Source: Capnocytophaga sputigena (GTDB lineage Bacteria > Bacteroidota > Bacteroidia > Flavobacteriales > Flavobacteriaceae). Taken from it: a DNA stretch of 64,000 bases. Made by a program: the position numbers and the translations under genes. The stretch covers positions 62,001 through 126,000 of the forward strand of contig NZ_UAVP01000008.1 of assembly GCF_900446695.1 (NCBI RefSeq). Reading direction: 5' to 3'. Positions 32,044 through 42,725 of this stretch are shown one piece after another. Below the pieces are notes generated by a model. It was not told the origin of the DNA, made no database searches, and saw only the letters and a list, made by a program, of their open reading frames with translations. Position 1 is the first letter of the stretch, and every line of letters starts with the position of its first letter.

Positions 32044-33387
32044 TTAAGATACTTTTCTATTTTTACCTGTTTTCATCAAACCATCATAATGGCGATTGAG
32101 CAGATATGAATTTACTTGTTGCATAGTATCAATAGCAACCCCTACTAAGATGAGTAGTGAGGTACCTCCGTAGAACAATGCCCATTGGTCTTGCATACCA
32201 ATAATTTTGAGCAGTGATGGGAAGATAGCTACCAAGGCTATACATATAGAACCAGGGAATGTGATGAGCGACATAATTTTATCTAAATAGTCGCCTGTTT
32301 CTTTACCTGGGCGTATACCTGGGATGAAACCTCCGCTGCGTTTTAGGTCATCGGCCATTTTATTGGTAGGTACTGTGATTGCAGTATAGAAATACGTGAA
32401 TAGTATAATCATAGCTGCGAATAGCAGATTGTACCAAAAACCGAAGACATTAGAGAAGGCTGCTTGAACGCTTTTAGCAAATTCGGATTGTGATAATCCG
32501 GCTACAGTGGCTGGAATGAACATCAGGGCTTGAGCGAAGATGATAGGCATTACCCCTGCAGCGTTGAGTTTTAAAGGAATGTATTGACGAGCGCCAAATA
32601 TATTTTTCTCGTTAGCGACTCCTCCGTCGGCTGTTCTACGGGCGTACTGTACTGGGATTTGTCGTACTGCTTTGATCAGGTAGATACATAGCAGGATGAT
32701 GACGAACCAAAGGATTATCTCGATTAGGATTAAAAGAGGTCCTCCAGTACCGGTAAGTCTAGAAGCGGTTTCGGAGAGGAATGCGCGAGGGAGGCGTGCG
32801 ATGATACCTACCATAATGAGTAGGGAGATACCGTTACCAATTCCTTTATCGGTGATTTTTTCACCTAACCACATTGCGAAAATAGTTCCTGTTACTAAGA
32901 TAAGCACCGCTGGTACTATAAAAGAGAGTCCCTTGCCTAAAAGGAAGGCAGCATCAGGGACTCCTAATCTATTGATACCGTATAGGTATACGGGTGCTTG
33001 TACAATACATATTGCAATAGTAAGCCATCGAGTGATTTGGTTTATCTTTCGGCGTCCGCTTTCACCTTCTTTTTGTAGTTTTTGGAGATAAGGAATAGCG
33101 ATTCCCATCAACTGAACGACGATAGAAGCTGAGATGTAGGGCATAATCCCGAGGGCGAATACTGAGGCATTAGAGAAAGCGCCACCAGTAAAAGCGTTGA
33201 GGATGTCGAGGAGACCACCGCCAGAGGTTTTAGTAGACAACTCGTGCAATTGAGCGGAGTCGATACCAGGGAGGACGATGTGAGCTCCGAAGCGATAAAC
33301 TAACAAAATTCCGAGAGTTAAAATGATTCTATTTTTTAACTCTTCAATTTTCCAAATATTGGTCAGGTTCTCGATAAACTTCTTCAT
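32044..33387 (-). CDS. secY: Protein translocase channel subunit SecY
   Basis: 447 residues with ten membrane helices. Hallmarks: the N-terminal NIWKIEELKNRIILTLGILLVYRFGAHIVLPGID, the plug segment following helix 1, RRTADGG in the C4 loop and GGFIPGIRPGKET in the C5 loop, both facing the ribosome or SecA. It forms the SecYEG export channel in the inner membrane. It is embedded between rplO and infA, 10 bp and 9 bp apart. Confidence 0.98.
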   Translation of the reverse strand: MKKFIENLTNIWKIEELKNRIILTLGILLVYRFGAHIVLPGIDSAQLHELSTKTSGGGLLDILNAFTGGAFSNASVFALGIMPYISASIVVQLMGIAIPYLQKLQKEGESGRRKINQITRWLTIAICIVQAPVYLYGINRLGVPDAAFLLGKGLSFIVPAVLILVTGTIFAMWLGEKITDKGIGNGISLLIMVGIIARLPRAFLSETASRLTGTGGPLLILIEIILWFVIILLCIYLIKAVRQIPVQYARRTADGGVANEKNIFGARQYIPLKLNAAGVMPIIFAQALMFIPATVAGLSQSEFAKSVQAAFSNVFGFWYNLLFAAMIILFTYFYTAITVPTNKMADDLKRSGGFIPGIRPGKETGDYLDKIMSLITFPGSICIALVAIFPSLLKIIGMQDQWALFYGGTSLLILVGVAIDTMQQVNSYLLNRHYDGLMKTGKNRKVS

Positions 33388-33397
33388 AAATTGAATA

Positions 33398-33850
33398 TTA
33401 CAAGGTTACTGCTTCGCCACCAGCAGCTTCGATAGCGGCTTTAGCACTTGCAGTAAACTTATGAACAGATATTTTTAGTTTAGATTTTAGTTCGCCACCG
33501 CCTAGTATTTTGACTAAGTCAGATTTTTTAGCTAGGTTTAGTTGAACTAAGGTTTCGAGGTCGACTTTATCAGTAATTTTGCCGTTATCAACGAGTTCTT
33601 GGATGCGACCCAAGTTGATACCGACGTATTCTTTACGGTTAAAGTTTTTGAAACCGAATTTTGGTACGCGTCGTTGTAGGGGCATTTGACCACCTTCGAA
33701 GCCAATCTTATTAGAAAAGCCAGAACGAGATTTAGCTCCTTTGTGACCGCGGGTAGAAGTTCCTCCTTTACCAGAACCTTGACCGCGACCTACGCGCTTC
33801 CCTTCTCTGTGAATTGAACCCTGTGCGGGTTGTAAATTACTCAAGTTCAT
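33398..33850 (-). CDS. rplO: 50S ribosomal protein uL15
   Basis: 150 residues. The glycine- and arginine-rich N-terminus (KRVGRGQGSGKGGTSTRGHKG) and GFEGGQMPLQRRVPKFGF are typical of uL15, which threads through 23S rRNA during late assembly. It lies 17 bp after rpmD and 10 bp before secY. Confidence 0.98.
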   Translation of the reverse strand: MNLSNLQPAQGSIHREGKRVGRGQGSGKGGTSTRGHKGAKSRSGFSNKIGFEGGQMPLQRRVPKFGFKNFNRKEYVGINLGRIQELVDNGKITDKVDLETLVQLNLAKKSDLVKILGGGELKSKLKISVHKFTASAKAAIEAAGGEAVTL

Positions 33851-33867
33851 AACTTTGTATAAAAATA

Positions 33868-34050
33868 TTATTTAACTTCTTCTACAGAAATTAAGTGTTT
33901 TACCTTATTGATCATACCAAGGATGCTTGGTGTAGCGTCGTGTTCGACAGTTCTACCGATACGAGTAAGACCTAATGCTTCGAGAGTAAGTTTTTGGTCT
34001 TTAGGGCGTTTGATGCTACTTTTAATTTGAGTTACTTTAATTTTTGCCAT
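33868..34050 (-). CDS. rpmD: 50S ribosomal protein uL30
   Basis: 60 residues, the short bacterial uL30: [50 protein letters not shown]. Positioned 11 bp after rpsE in the spc-operon order. Confidence 0.97.
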   Translation of the reverse strand: MAKIKVTQIKSSIKRPKDQKLTLEALGLTRIGRTVEHDATPSILGMINKVKHLISVEEVK

Positions 34051-34061
34051 AGCTATATAAA

Positions 34062-34586
34062 TTAACCTTTAAACAATTTTTCTAAAGAGATGCCACGTTG
34101 AGCAGCGACAGTTTTAGCGCTACGCAATTGTAATAAAGCGTCGAAAGTAGCTTTCACCACGTTGTGAGGGTTAGAAGAGCCTTGAGATTTAGAGAGTACG
34201 TTATGGATACCTACAGATTCCAAAACGGCACGTACTGCACCACCAGCAATAACTCCAGTACCATCGGTAGCGGGTTGTAGGAATACACGGGCACCGCCGT
34301 ATTTTCCTTTTTGTTCGTGAGGCAAGGTAGTACCGTTGAGGGGGATACGCACTAAGTTTTTCTTAGCGTCTTCCACAGCTTTAGCGATAGCTTCGGAAAC
34401 CTCTTTAGATTTACCTAAACCGTGACCTACGACTCCGTTTTCGTCGCCAACTACAACGATAGCGGAGAAACCGAAAGCGCGACCACCTTTAGTTACTTTA
34501 GTAACACGTTGTACACCTACCAAACGGTCTTTCAATTCCAAACCACTTGGTTTTACATATTCTACATTTTTATATTTCTGATACAT
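34062..34586 (-). CDS. rpsE: 30S ribosomal protein uS5
   Basis: 174 residues. The double-stranded-RNA-binding N-terminal domain ([31 protein letters not shown]) and C-terminal domain ([32 protein letters not shown]) are complete. It contributes to decoding fidelity and mRNA unwinding at the entry channel. It lies 5 bp after rplR. Confidence 0.98.
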   Translation of the reverse strand: MYQKYKNVEYVKPSGLELKDRLVGVQRVTKVTKGGRAFGFSAIVVVGDENGVVGHGLGKSKEVSEAIAKAVEDAKKNLVRIPLNGTTLPHEQKGKYGGARVFLQPATDGTGVIAGGAVRAVLESVGIHNVLSKSQGSSNPHNVVKATFDALLQLRSAKTVAAQRGISLEKLFKG

Positions 34587-34591
34587 AGTTA

Positions 34592-34948
34592 TTAGAATTT
34601 AAGTCCGCCTTCTCGAGCACCGTCGGCTAATGATTTTACACGTCCGTGGTAAAGGTAGCCTCCGCGGTCGAAGGATACTTTTTCGATACCTTGTTTCAAA
34701 GCTTTTTCAGCAATAGCTTTACCGACCAATGCTGCTTTTTCAGTTTTAGTACCTTTGGCGGCACTAATTTCTTTATCGCGTGAAGATGCAGCCAACAGGG
34801 TAGTACCTTTAGTATCGTCTATGATTTGGACATAGATTTCGTTATTACTTCTGAAAACAGCCAAACGAGGTTGTTCAGCAGTACCTTTTACTACTTTTCT
34901 GATTCTGCTTTTAATACGTTGTCTTCTTTCTATTCTTGATAATGCCAT
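34592..34948 (-). CDS. rplR: 50S ribosomal protein uL18
   Basis: 118 residues. [20 protein letters not shown]-like strand (here [17 protein letters not shown]), [25 protein letters not shown]. It binds 5S rRNA with uL5. It starts 11 bp after rplF. Confidence 0.98.
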   Translation of the reverse strand: MALSRIERRQRIKSRIRKVVKGTAEQPRLAVFRSNNEIYVQIIDDTKGTTLLAASSRDKEISAAKGTKTEKAALVGKAIAEKALKQGIEKVSFDRGGYLYHGRVKSLADGAREGGLKF

Positions 34949-34959
34949 TGTTCTAACTA

Positions 34960-35502
34960 TTAAGCTGATTTACCTGCTTTTCTTCTCAACACTTCGCCTA
35001 CGAATTTAACGCCTTTACCTTTGTAAGGTTCAGGTTTACGGAAGCTACGGATTTTAGCCGCTACTTGACCGAGTAGTTGTTTGTCGTGAGAAGTTAATTT
35101 AATGATAGGGTTTTTACCTTTCTCGTTGATTGTCTCGAGTTTAATTTCGCTTGGCAATTCGAGAATGATGTTGTGAGAGAAACCAAGGGCTAAGTCTAGC
35201 TTTTGACCTTGGTTAGCTGCACGGTATCCAACCCCTACTAACTCTAATTCTTTAGTGAAACCTTCAGAGACACCTACGACCATATTGTGTACTAAGGCAC
35301 GGTATAGTCCGTGTTTAGCGTTTTGGTCTTTGGTAGTATCTGTAGTTTCAAACACTAAATGTCCATCTTCTTGCTTTACAGCAATGTCTTTAACCTCTTG
35401 GGTTAATTCGCCTAATTTCCCCTTTACGGTTACGACGTTATCTTTGATAGTAACGGTAACTCCTGCGGGAATATTGATGGGTGCTTTACCTATTCTTGAC
35501 AT
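34960..35502 (-). CDS. rplF: 50S ribosomal protein uL6
   Basis: 180 residues in two similar alpha/beta domains: [20 protein letters not shown] at the start and the conserved [23 protein letters not shown] near the end. It sits near the factor-binding site at the base of the L7/L12 stalk. It lies 21 bp after rpsH. Confidence 0.98.
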   Translation of the reverse strand: MSRIGKAPINIPAGVTVTIKDNVVTVKGKLGELTQEVKDIAVKQEDGHLVFETTDTTKDQNAKHGLYRALVHNMVVGVSEGFTKELELVGVGYRAANQGQKLDLALGFSHNIILELPSEIKLETINEKGKNPIIKLTSHDKQLLGQVAAKIRSFRKPEPYKGKGVKFVGEVLRRKAGKSA

Positions 35503-35523
35503 TGTTTATTGTCTTTTTATTGA

Positions 35524-35922
35524 TTAGTAAACGTAACAAATTACCTCTCCACCGATATTGAGTTCTCTAGCTTTTTTACCTGTCATCACGCCTTGTGATG
35601 TAGAGATAATAGCGATACCCAATCCGTTTAATACTCGAGGTAGGTTATCAGCGCCAGCGTACTTTCTCAGACCTGGTCGGCTGGCTCTTTCAATATGCCT
35701 AATAACGGGTTCTTTGGTTACTTTGTCGTATTTCAAAGCTATTTTGATGGTACCTTGTACGGTAGAGTCATCGAATTTATAGCTAAGGATGAACCCTTGG
35801 TCAAAAAGGATTTTAGTAATTTCCTTTTTGAGTTTAGAGGCTGGGATCTCAACGACTCTGTGACCAGCGCTATTAGCATTTCTAATTCTTGTTAAATAAT
35901 CTGCGATAGGATCTGTATACAT
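35524..35922 (-). CDS. rpsH: 30S ribosomal protein uS8
   Basis: 132 residues. [45 protein letters not shown] and the end GGEVICYVY are diagnostic. It is the primary binder of 16S helix 21 and, in enterobacteria, repressor of the spc operon. Confidence 0.98.
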   Translation of the reverse strand: MYTDPIADYLTRIRNANSAGHRVVEIPASKLKKEITKILFDQGFILSYKFDDSTVQGTIKIALKYDKVTKEPVIRHIERASRPGLRKYAGADNLPRVLNGLGIAIISTSQGVMTGKKARELNIGGEVICYVY

Positions 35923-35943
35923 AAATTTTGTCCTTTTAAATTA

Positions 35944-36213
35944 TTACCAACTTGCTTTTTTTACACCAGGAATTAATCCTTTGTTTGCCATTTCGCGGAA
36001 TAACACACGTGAAATTCCAAAAGTGCGCATATACCCTTTAGGGCGACCAGTAAGTTTGCAACGGTTGTGCAGACGCACTGGAGAAGCATTTTTAGGGATT
36101 AGCTGAAGTGCTTCATAATCACCAGCTTCTTTTAGAGCTTTGCGTTTAGCAGCGTATTTAGCTACTAACTTTTGACGTTTCACCTCGCGGGCTTTCATTG
36201 ATTCTTTAGCCAT
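35944..36213 (-). CDS. rpsN: 30S ribosomal protein uS14, zinc-free form
   Basis: 89 residues, the longer uS14 type lacking the CxxC...CxxC zinc site of the 61-residue form. Near the end it reads [21 protein letters not shown] and [10 protein letters not shown]. It lies 4 bp after rplE, probably translationally coupled. Confidence 0.97.
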   Translation of the reverse strand: MAKESMKAREVKRQKLVAKYAAKRKALKEAGDYEALQLIPKNASPVRLHNRCKLTGRPKGYMRTFGISRVLFREMANKGLIPGVKKASW

Positions 36214-36217
36214 ATAC

Positions 36218-36769
36218 TTAGTTCTTTTTAAAAGGTAATCCTAATTCGCTTAATAATGATTTAGCTTCTTTATCAGTGTGAGCTGAAGTAACGAAGGTAA
36301 TATCCATACCTGCGATCTTGTTGATTTTATCAATGTCGATTTCAGGGAATATGATTTGTTCGGTAACGCCTAAGTTGTAGTTACCTCTACCATCGAAGCC
36401 ATTTGCTTTCACGCCTTGGAAGTCTCTTACACGAGGAAGAGCTGTAGTGATAAGGCGGTCTAAGAACTCATACATTCTTTCTCCACGAAGGGTAACTTTG
36501 GCACCGATAGCCATACCTTTACGGAGTTTGAAAGAAGCTACGTCCTTTTTAGAATAAGTGGCAACAGCTTTCTGACCAGTAATTTTGGTAAGTTCGTCTA
36601 CAGCATAGTCGATTTGTTTTTTATCGGCTACTGCAGAACCAACACCGCGGCTCACAACTATTTTTTCAAGTTTAGGAACCTGCATTACATTTTTATAGCC
36701 AAATTCTTCTTTTAGAGCCGCAACGATGCGCTCTTTGTATTCTTGTTTTAATCTAGGTACGTAAGCCAT
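36218..36769 (-). CDS. rplE: 50S ribosomal protein uL5
   Basis: 183 residues. Conserved blocks: [47 protein letters not shown], and [19 protein letters not shown]. It binds 5S rRNA and contacts P-site tRNA. It overlaps nothing and starts 1 bp after the rplX stop. Confidence 0.98.
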   Translation of the reverse strand: MAYVPRLKQEYKERIVAALKEEFGYKNVMQVPKLEKIVVSRGVGSAVADKKQIDYAVDELTKITGQKAVATYSKKDVASFKLRKGMAIGAKVTLRGERMYEFLDRLITTALPRVRDFQGVKANGFDGRGNYNLGVTEQIIFPEIDIDKINKIAGMDITFVTSAHTDKEAKSLLSELGLPFKKN

Positions 36770-36770
36770 A

Positions 36771-37085
36771 TTATATTACTACATTAGATTTTTTAGAAAT
36801 TCGCACTTTTTTGCCGTCGCGTACTTCGATACCTACACGAGTAGTTTTTTTCGTTTTAGGGTCGATGAGTGCGAGGTTAGAAATGTGAATAGATGCTTCT
36901 TTTTCTACGATTCCACCTTGAGGGTTTTGAGCGTTAGGTTTGGTGTGTTTTTTGACCAAGTTTAGCCCCTCAACAATCGCTCTGTTCTTCTCGCGATCTA
37001 CACGTAATACTTTGCCTTCTTTACCTTTTTCTTCTCCAGCAATTATTTTTACGGTATCTCCAGTTTTAATTTTTAGTTTCATCAT
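36771..37085 (-). CDS. rplX: 50S ribosomal protein uL24
   Basis: 104 residues. The KOW motif [23 protein letters not shown] is at about 7-30, and [25 protein letters not shown] follows. An assembly initiator near the exit tunnel. Two adjacent Met codons begin the frame; the first is used. Confidence 0.97.
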   Translation of the reverse strand: MMKLKIKTGDTVKIIAGEEKGKEGKVLRVDREKNRAIVEGLNLVKKHTKPNAQNPQGGIVEKEASIHISNLALIDPKTKKTTRVGIEVRDGKKVRISKKSNVVI

Positions 37086-37100
37086 TTACTTTATTAAAAA

Positions 37101-37469
37101 TTAAAGCACTTCTGGTGCTAATGAAACGATCTTCATAAATTGTTTATCACGAAGTTCTCTCGCTACGGGTCCGAATACACGGGTACCTCTCATTTCACCA
37201 GCTGCGTTCAAGAGAACGCAAGCGTTTTCATCAAATCGGATATAAGAACCATCGGCACGGCGTACTTCTTTTTTAGTTCTTACTACCACCGCTGTAGAAA
37301 CTTGTCCTTTTTTTACGTTTCCGTTAGGAGTAGCTTCTTTAACGGTAACTACAATCTTATCGCCTACTGAGGCATATCTGCGCTTGGTACCACCGAGTAC
37401 ACGGATAGTAAGCACTTCTTTAGCGCCAGTATTATCGGCTACTTTTAGTCTTGATTCTTGTTGTACCAT
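37101..37469 (-). CDS. rplN: 50S ribosomal protein uL14
   Basis: 122 residues. [26 protein letters not shown] and the end [15 protein letters not shown] are diagnostic. It takes part in the intersubunit bridge near helix 44. It lies 2 bp after rpsQ. Confidence 0.98.
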   Translation of the reverse strand: MVQQESRLKVADNTGAKEVLTIRVLGGTKRRYASVGDKIVVTVKEATPNGNVKKGQVSTAVVVRTKKEVRRADGSYIRFDENACVLLNAAGEMRGTRVFGPVARELRDKQFMKIVSLAPEVL

Positions 37470-37471
37470 AA

Positions 37472-37729
37472 TTACTTAGCTCTTTCAATGATTTCTACTA
37501 ATCTCCAGCATTTGGTTTTGCTCAATGGACGTGTTTCCATTATACGCACAGTATCACCAATGTTGCAATCGTTTTTTTCGTCGTGCGCAACATATTTTTT
37601 AGTGCGCAACACGAACTTACCATACATAGGGTGTTTTACACGTTTCACTTCTGAAACTACGATAGATTTATCCATTTTGTTGCTTGTAACAACCCCTATT
37701 CTTTCTTTTCTTAAATTTCTTTTTTCCAT
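37472..37729 (-). CDS. rpsQ: 30S ribosomal protein uS17
   Basis: 85 residues with an OB fold: [67 protein letters not shown] primary 16S rRNA binder. 14 bp after rpmC. Confidence 0.98.
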   Translation of the reverse strand: MEKRNLRKERIGVVTSNKMDKSIVVSEVKRVKHPMYGKFVLRTKKYVAHDEKNDCNIGDTVRIMETRPLSKTKCWRLVEIIERAK

Positions 37730-37743
37730 AAGGCAGGTTCGAA

Positions 37744-37935
37744 TTATTGTAATTCTCGTTTAGTTAGCTCACAAGCCAATCTCGCGATAGTTCTTCTTAC
37801 GTTACGTAATTGAATTGGTTTTTCCAATGACGAAATTGCGTGTGCCATTTTCAAATCTGCATACGATTTCTTAAACTCACCAAGCTTTTCTTGTAGCTCA
37901 GTTATTGTCAATTTGTTAATTTCAGACTGTTTCAT
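37744..37935 (-). CDS. rpmC: 50S ribosomal protein uL29
   Basis: 63 residues, a helical hairpin: [25 protein letters not shown] and [16 protein letters not shown]. It lies near the tunnel exit, a docking area for targeting factors. 10 bp after rplP. Confidence 0.97.
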   Translation of the reverse strand: MKQSEINKLTITELQEKLGEFKKSYADLKMAHAISSLEKPIQLRNVRRTIARLACELTKRELQ

Positions 37936-37945
37936 TGTTCTTTAA

Positions 37946-38365
37946 TTAATTTTGATAATCTCTTGCTACAACGAATTTTGTTTTTACGGGTAGCTTTTGA
38001 GCTGCGAGGCGTAGCGCTTCTTTAGCTACGTCGAGCGGCACGCCGCCTACCTCAAACATTATTCTTCCTGGTTTTACTACGGCTGCCCAGTATTCTACGG
38101 CACCTTTACCTTTACCCATACGTACTTCCAAAGGCTTTTTGGTAATAGGTTTATCTGGGAAGATTTTGATCCAAAGTTGACCTTCACGTTTCATATAACG
38201 GGTAGCAGCTACACGAGCTGACTCGATTTGGCGAGAAGTGATGAATGCTGAATCTAACGATTTAATTCCGAAAGTACCATTAGAAAGGAGCGCACCGCGG
38301 TGAGCTACGCCTTTCATTCTGCCTTTTTGTTGTTTACGATATTTCGTTCTTTTTGGCTGTAACAT
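37946..38365 (-). CDS. rplP: 50S ribosomal protein uL16
   Basis: 139 residues. [27 protein letters not shown]-type segment as [24 protein letters not shown], and [25 protein letters not shown] are typical. It positions A-site tRNA. Confidence 0.98.
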   Translation of the reverse strand: MLQPKRTKYRKQQKGRMKGVAHRGALLSNGTFGIKSLDSAFITSRQIESARVAATRYMKREGQLWIKIFPDKPITKKPLEVRMGKGKGAVEYWAAVVKPGRIMFEVGGVPLDVAKEALRLAAQKLPVKTKFVVARDYQN

Positions 38366-38385
38366 CTTTCTTGTTCTTTAAAAAA

Positions 38386-39126
38386 TTACTTTTTGCGACG
38401 CGCTCTTTTGGGTGCACCAGCAGGCTTGTCAGTTGATTTACCAGAGAAATTTCCGCCAGTGGCTTTTTTAGTCATACCTACAAGTGGGGAGAGTTCTCTT
38501 TTACCATAGATTTCGCCTTTCATAATCCACACTTTGATGCCCATACGGCCATAAGTAGTGTGAGCTTCGTCAATAGCGTAATCGATATCAGCTCTAAAGG
38601 TTGAAAGAGGGATACGACCTTCTTTAAAGCTTTCGGAACGTGCCATTTCGGCTCCATTCAAACGACCTGAAATCATTACCTTGATACCTTCAGCGTTCAT
38701 ACGCATAGCTGAAGCGATAGCCATTTTGATAGCGCGTTTGTAAGAAACACGACCTTCGATTTGGCGAGCGATGCTTGCTGCAACGAGAGCTGCGTCGAGC
38801 TCAGGGCGTTTGATTTCAAAAATGTTGATTTGGATGTCTTTACCGGTGATTTTCTTAAGTTCTTCTTTCAACTTGTCTACCTCCTGACCGCCTTTACCGA
38901 TGATGATACCAGGGCGAGCGGTGGTGATAGTAACGGTTACAAGTTTGAAAGTACGTTCGATAATCACGTGAGCAACACTAGCTTTAGATAAACGAGCGAG
39001 AACATATTTTCTGATTTTGTCGTCTTCAGCGAGTTTATCTCCGTAATCATTGCCTCCATACCAGTTAGACTCCCATCCTCTGATAATTCCTAGGCGATTT
39101 CCGATTGGATTTGTCTTTTGTCCCAT
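38386..39126 (-). CDS. rpsC: 30S ribosomal protein uS3
   Basis: 246 residues. [20 protein letters not shown], then the type II KH domain with [14 protein letters not shown] (about 75-88), and the C-terminal domain [10 protein letters not shown] form ([19 protein letters not shown]). A Lys/Arg tail follows. It lines the mRNA entry channel together with uS4 and uS5. Confidence 0.98.
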   Translation of the reverse strand: MGQKTNPIGNRLGIIRGWESNWYGGNDYGDKLAEDDKIRKYVLARLSKASVAHVIIERTFKLVTVTITTARPGIIIGKGGQEVDKLKEELKKITGKDIQINIFEIKRPELDAALVAASIARQIEGRVSYKRAIKMAIASAMRMNAEGIKVMISGRLNGAEMARSESFKEGRIPLSTFRADIDYAIDEAHTTYGRMGIKVWIMKGEIYGKRELSPLVGMTKKATGGNFSGKSTDKPAGAPKRARRKK

Positions 39127-39134
39127 AGTTTATC

Positions 39135-39545
39135 TTAGCTTTCTGTGTTAAAATTTTTAGCTCCAAGCACCAAAGTTATGTGGTTAGAGCGTTTTCTAAT
39201 TCTGTGTGCTCTTCCTTGTGGGGCTGGGCGTAAGCGTTTAAGGATAGCGCCACCGTCCACGCGGATTTCTTTGATGAATACTCCTGCTTCTTCCAAGTTA
39301 GCGTCCTCGTTTTTAGCTTGCCAGTTAGCGATAGCTGAACGCAACAATTTTTCTAAACGAGCTGCTGCTTCTTTTTGGTTGAATTTCAAAATAGCCAAGG
39401 CTTTGTCTACTTGCTGTCCACGAACTAAATCCGCTACTAGGCGCATTTTTCGGGGAGAAGTAGGGCAGTTATTTAACTTCGCGAAAGCCAAGCTTTTTTT
39501 AGCTTCTTTTATTTCGTCTGCTTTTAATTTTTTTCTAACTCCCAT
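39135..39545 (-). CDS. rplV: 50S ribosomal protein uL22
   Basis: 136 residues. [25 protein letters not shown] and, near the end, the long beta hairpin [22 protein letters not shown], which lines the exit tunnel where macrolides act. No deletion is visible in the hairpin. 8 bp after rpsS. Confidence 0.98.
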   Translation of the reverse strand: MGVRKKLKADEIKEAKKSLAFAKLNNCPTSPRKMRLVADLVRGQQVDKALAILKFNQKEAAARLEKLLRSAIANWQAKNEDANLEEAGVFIKEIRVDGGAILKRLRPAPQGRAHRIRKRSNHITLVLGAKNFNTES

Positions 39546-39553
39546 AGCCTTAA

Positions 39554-39832
39554 TTATTTTTTACCTTTATTTTTTGCACCTGCGTGTCCACGGAAGGAAC
39601 GGGTAGGTGAAAATTCTCCTAATTTATGTCCCACCATATTTTCAGTGATGTATACAGGGACAAACTGACGACCGTTGTGAACTGCAATAGTTTGGCCAAC
39701 GAAGTCTGGAGTAATCATAGAAGCGCGTGACCAAGTTTTGATAACGTTTTTCTTACCAGACTGTATATTTTGTTGGATTTTCTTTTCCAAGCTATAGTGA
39801 ACGTAAGGTCCTTTTTTTAATGAACGTGCCAT
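39554..39832 (-). CDS. rpsS: 30S ribosomal protein uS19
   Basis: 92 residues. [39 protein letters not shown] and [18 protein letters not shown] are diagnostic. It contacts uS13 in the head of the small subunit. Confidence 0.98.
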   Translation of the reverse strand: MARSLKKGPYVHYSLEKKIQQNIQSGKKNVIKTWSRASMITPDFVGQTIAVHNGRQFVPVYITENMVGHKLGEFSPTRSFRGHAGAKNKGKK

Positions 39833-39843
39833 TTGTTAGTCTC

Positions 39844-40671
39844 TTATTTTTTTCTGCGTTCTACAATATACTTATTACTTGCTTTGGTTTTAGAACGAGT
39901 TCTATAACCTTTTGCTGGGATACCTTTACGTGAGCGTGGGTGACCACCGGTAGCACGACCTTCACCACCACCCATTGGGTGATCGACAGGGTTCATAACT
40001 ACTGCACGGGTACGAGGACGGCGTCCTAACCAGCGTGAGCGACCTGCTTTACCTGAAAGTACCAATTGGTGATCGGAGTTTGATACGGCTCCTATGGTTG
40101 CGAGACAAGTGAGGAGGATCATACGGGTTTCACCTGAAGGTAGCTTTACAGTAGCATACTTACCATCTTTTGCCATTAGTTGAGCAAAAGTTCCTGCAGA
40201 ACGAGCGATGTTAGCTCCTTGTCCAGGGCGCAATTCAATACAAGAAATTACAGTACCGAGAGGGATTTGAGAGAGCGGCATTGCGTTACCGATTTCAGGG
40301 GCGATGTTTTCTTGACCTGAAACGATTACTTGATCTACTTTCAAACCAGCGGGAGCGATGATGTAACGCTTTTCACCGTCGGTGTATTGAACGAGAGCAA
40401 TAAACGCTGTTCTGTTAGGGTCGTACTCGATAGAAACTACTTTGGCGTCTACGCCGAATTTGTTTCGTTTGAAGTCGATGATACGGTACTTTTTCTTATG
40501 ACCACCACCAATGTAACGCATGGTCATTTTTCCTTGATTGTTTCTACCACCGGTCTTTTTCAACGGAACGAGCAAGCTCTTTTCCGGCTTATCAGTAGTA
40601 ATGGTGTCGAATTCGTTTACTACTCTAAAACGCTGACCGGGGGTAATCGGTTTTAATTTTCTAACTGACAT
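39844..40671 (-). CDS. rplB: 50S ribosomal protein uL2
   Basis: 275 residues. The peptidyl-transferase-proximal signature [16 protein letters not shown], with its conserved His, and the RNA-binding core ([20 protein letters not shown]) are intact. One of the proteins needed for subunit association and peptidyl transfer. 21 bp after rplW. Confidence 0.98.
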   Translation of the reverse strand: MSVRKLKPITPGQRFRVVNEFDTITTDKPEKSLLVPLKKTGGRNNQGKMTMRYIGGGHKKKYRIIDFKRNKFGVDAKVVSIEYDPNRTAFIALVQYTDGEKRYIIAPAGLKVDQVIVSGQENIAPEIGNAMPLSQIPLGTVISCIELRPGQGANIARSAGTFAQLMAKDGKYATVKLPSGETRMILLTCLATIGAVSNSDHQLVLSGKAGRSRWLGRRPRTRAVVMNPVDHPMGGGEGRATGGHPRSRKGIPAKGYRTRSKTKASNKYIVERRKK

Positions 40672-40692
40672 TTTTGTCTATTTGTTAAATAC

Positions 40693-40980
40693 TTATATAT
40701 TACTATAAAAATCTATAGTTCCATCTTCTACTTGCACAACTGCTTTTTTCACTGCGTTAGTTTTAGCGATTTGCAAGCCTGTTTTTGTATAACGAGTAGA
40801 TCGTTTAGGACCGTAGTTAAGGGTACGTACGGATTTTACTTTAACGCCATAAGTAGCTTCAACTTCATTTTTGATTTGAATCTTGTTAGCGTCCTTAGCT
40901 ACTACGAAAGTATAGCAGTTTCTTAACTCGCTATTTTCGGTTGCTTTTTCTGTATTTACAGGTTTAATTAATACGCTCAT
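40693..40980 (-). CDS. rplW: 50S ribosomal protein uL23
   Basis: 95 residues. IKPVNTEKATE, NCYTFVVAKDANKIQIKNEVEATYGVKV. It forms the docking site at the tunnel exit for trigger factor and SRP. 7 bp after rplD. Confidence 0.98.
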   Translation of the reverse strand: MSVLIKPVNTEKATENSELRNCYTFVVAKDANKIQIKNEVEATYGVKVKSVRTLNYGPKRSTRYTKTGLQIAKTNAVKKAVVQVEDGTIDFYSNI

Positions 40981-40987
40981 TTTCTTC

Positions 40988-41617
40988 TTATTTTGTTAAA
41001 ATTGACTCTAAAACTGCTACTGAGCTCTCAGTAAGTACTACATTTGAAGCGTTCACCAATTGGTAAGTGTTTAACTCTGAAGCAGTTACTACGCTTGAAG
41101 TAGGTACATTACGAGAGGACAAATATACGTTATTATTTGTATTTGGCAACACAAAAATTGATTTTTTATTTTCTAAGCCCAAAGATTTTACAACAGCTGT
41201 GAAATCTTTAGTTTTTGGAGCGTCGAAATTTAAATCTTCAACTACAACGAGGGCTTGGTTTTGCACTTTAGCGCTGAGGGCAGAACGGCGAGCCAAGCGT
41301 TTTACGTTTTTAGTAAGTTTTTGTGTATAGTCTTTAGGACGAGGACCGAATATGCGTCCGCCACCCACAAATACAGGAGATTTTACGCTACCTGCACGAG
41401 CTGTACCAGTACCTTTTTGTTTTTTGATTTTGCGAGTACTTCCAGCCACTTCGTTTCTTTCTTTAGCCTTGTGAGTACCTTGACGTTTGTTAGCTAAATA
41501 GCGTTTAACATCTAAGTATACTACGTGATTGTTAGGCTCGATACCGAACACAGCATCAGAAAGGGTTACCTTTCTACCTGTTTCTTTTCCTTGTATGTTT
41601 AATACTGCTACTTCCAT
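40988..41617 (-). CDS. rplD: 50S ribosomal protein uL4
   Basis: 209 residues from [14 protein letters not shown]. The ATG complementary to 41615-41617 overlaps the rplC stop by one base (TAATG), which decides the start against longer readings. [33 protein letters not shown] forms the extended loop lining the exit tunnel. In E. coli L4 also represses its own operon. Confidence 0.97.
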   Translation of the reverse strand: MEVAVLNIQGKETGRKVTLSDAVFGIEPNNHVVYLDVKRYLANKRQGTHKAKERNEVAGSTRKIKKQKGTGTARAGSVKSPVFVGGGRIFGPRPKDYTQKLTKNVKRLARRSALSAKVQNQALVVVEDLNFDAPKTKDFTAVVKSLGLENKKSIFVLPNTNNNVYLSSRNVPTSSVVTASELNTYQLVNASNVVLTESSVAVLESILTK

Positions 41618-42234
41618 TATTTGTGAATAGTTACGTAAGCATTTTTGTGACCTGGGATACAACCTTTTACTACTAAAAGATTTTTCTCAGCAACCACTTT
41701 CAATACTTTCAAGTTTTGTACTGTTACCTTTTCAGCTCCCATACGTCCAGCCATACGCATACCTTTGAATACGCGAGAAGGGTAAGACGAAGCACCTACT
41801 GAACCTGGTGCTCTGAGGCGGTTGTGCTGACCGTGAGTAGTTTGACCTACTCCGCCAAAACCGTGGCGACGTACCACCCCTTGGAAACCTTTACCTTTAG
41901 AAACGCCTGTGATATCCACAAACTCACCTTCGGTGAAGAAATCTACGGTGATAGTATCACCTAATTTGTAATTGTCTTCAAAACCTTGGAATTCAACAAC
42001 TTTTTTCTTTACAGAAGTACCTGCTTTTTTGAAGTGACCAAGCTCTGCTTTGGTAGCACGTTTTTCTGCTTTGTCATCGAAACCAAGTTGAAGAGCATCA
42101 TAGCCATCAACCTCTTTGGTTCTGACTTGGGTAACTACGCAAGGACCTGCTTCGATGATGGTACAAGGAATATTTTTTCCGTTCTCATCAAAAATGCTGG
42201 TCATTCCTACTTTTTTTCCGATTAACCCAGACAT
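41617..42234 (-). CDS. rplC: 50S ribosomal protein uL3
   Basis: 205 residues from [19 protein letters not shown]. An in-frame upstream ATG would add 20 residues unlike any uL3 and lies in the structured spacer, so it is rejected. [38 protein letters not shown] is the loop reaching the peptidyl transferase centre. The start is preceded by a 167-bp spacer with a strong hairpin. Confidence 0.97.
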   Translation of the reverse strand: MSGLIGKKVGMTSIFDENGKNIPCTIIEAGPCVVTQVRTKEVDGYDALQLGFDDKAEKRATKAELGHFKKAGTSVKKKVVEFQGFEDNYKLGDTITVDFFTEGEFVDITGVSKGKGFQGVVRRHGFGGVGQTTHGQHNRLRAPGSVGASSYPSRVFKGMRMAGRMGAEKVTVQNLKVLKVVAEKNLLVVKGCIPGHKNAYVTIHK

Positions 42235-42308
42235 AAAATTAAATATTAAATTAGTTATTAGTTTTTTTTTGAATCGACAATTAAGTTTTGCCAATTATTA
42301 TAATGTTC

Positions 42309-42343
42309 CAGGGTCAAAAAATGCCTTAGGCTTTTTAACCCTG
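42309..42343 (-). promoter_or_regulatory. Leader hairpin between rpsJ and rplC
   Basis: CAGGGTCAAAAA (42309-42320) pairs with TTTTTAACCCTG (42332-42343) with one mismatch, capped by GCC/GGC (42323-42325 with 42329-42331) and a TTA loop. A second, smaller stem (CCCG/CGGG, about 42371-42387) lies closer to rpsJ. This is the only long spacer inside the S10 block, so the structures may regulate rplC and the genes after it. Confidence 0.5.
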
Positions 42344-42401
42344 AATCATTTTTATCCGTTTTTCCCTAACCCGCAGTTTCGGGACATTTTAGTAAAGTTA
42401 C

Positions 42402-42713
42402 TTAAACTTTGATATCTACGTCTACACCACTTGGTAATTCCAATTTCATCAAAGCGTCGATAGTTTTAGATGAAGAGCTGTAGATGTCGAGGAGACGTTT
42501 GTGAGAGCTCAATTGGAATTGCTCACGAGCTTTTTTGTTTACGTGAGGAGAGCGCAATACAGTAAATATTTTTTTGTGGGTAGGTAGAGGAATAGGTCCT
42601 ACTACTACAGCACCGGCTGCTTTTACTGTTTTTACGATTTTCTCAGCAGATTTATCTACCAAGTTGTGGTCGTAAGATTTTAACTTTATTCTTATTTTTT
42701 GTTGATTACTCAT
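42402..42713 (-). CDS. rpsJ: 30S ribosomal protein uS10
   Basis: 103 residues. [29 protein letters not shown] and [24 protein letters not shown] are typical. It doubles as NusE in antitermination. It lies 12 bp after fusA, taking the place where tuf would stand in other phyla. Confidence 0.98.
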   Translation of the reverse strand: MSNQQKIRIKLKSYDHNLVDKSAEKIVKTVKAAGAVVVGPIPLPTHKKIFTVLRSPHVNKKAREQFQLSSHKRLLDIYSSSSKTIDALMKLELPSGVDVDIKV

Positions 42714-42725
42714 TTGCTTAATAAT

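Noticed and set aside
32696-33091. 131-codon open frame antisense to secY
   Set aside because: Its composition follows from the membrane-helix codons of secY; no start signal or homology pattern is visible.
39145-39606. 153-codon open frame antisense to rplV and rpsS
   Set aside because: It crosses two highly conserved genes and reads as low-complexity shadow sequence.
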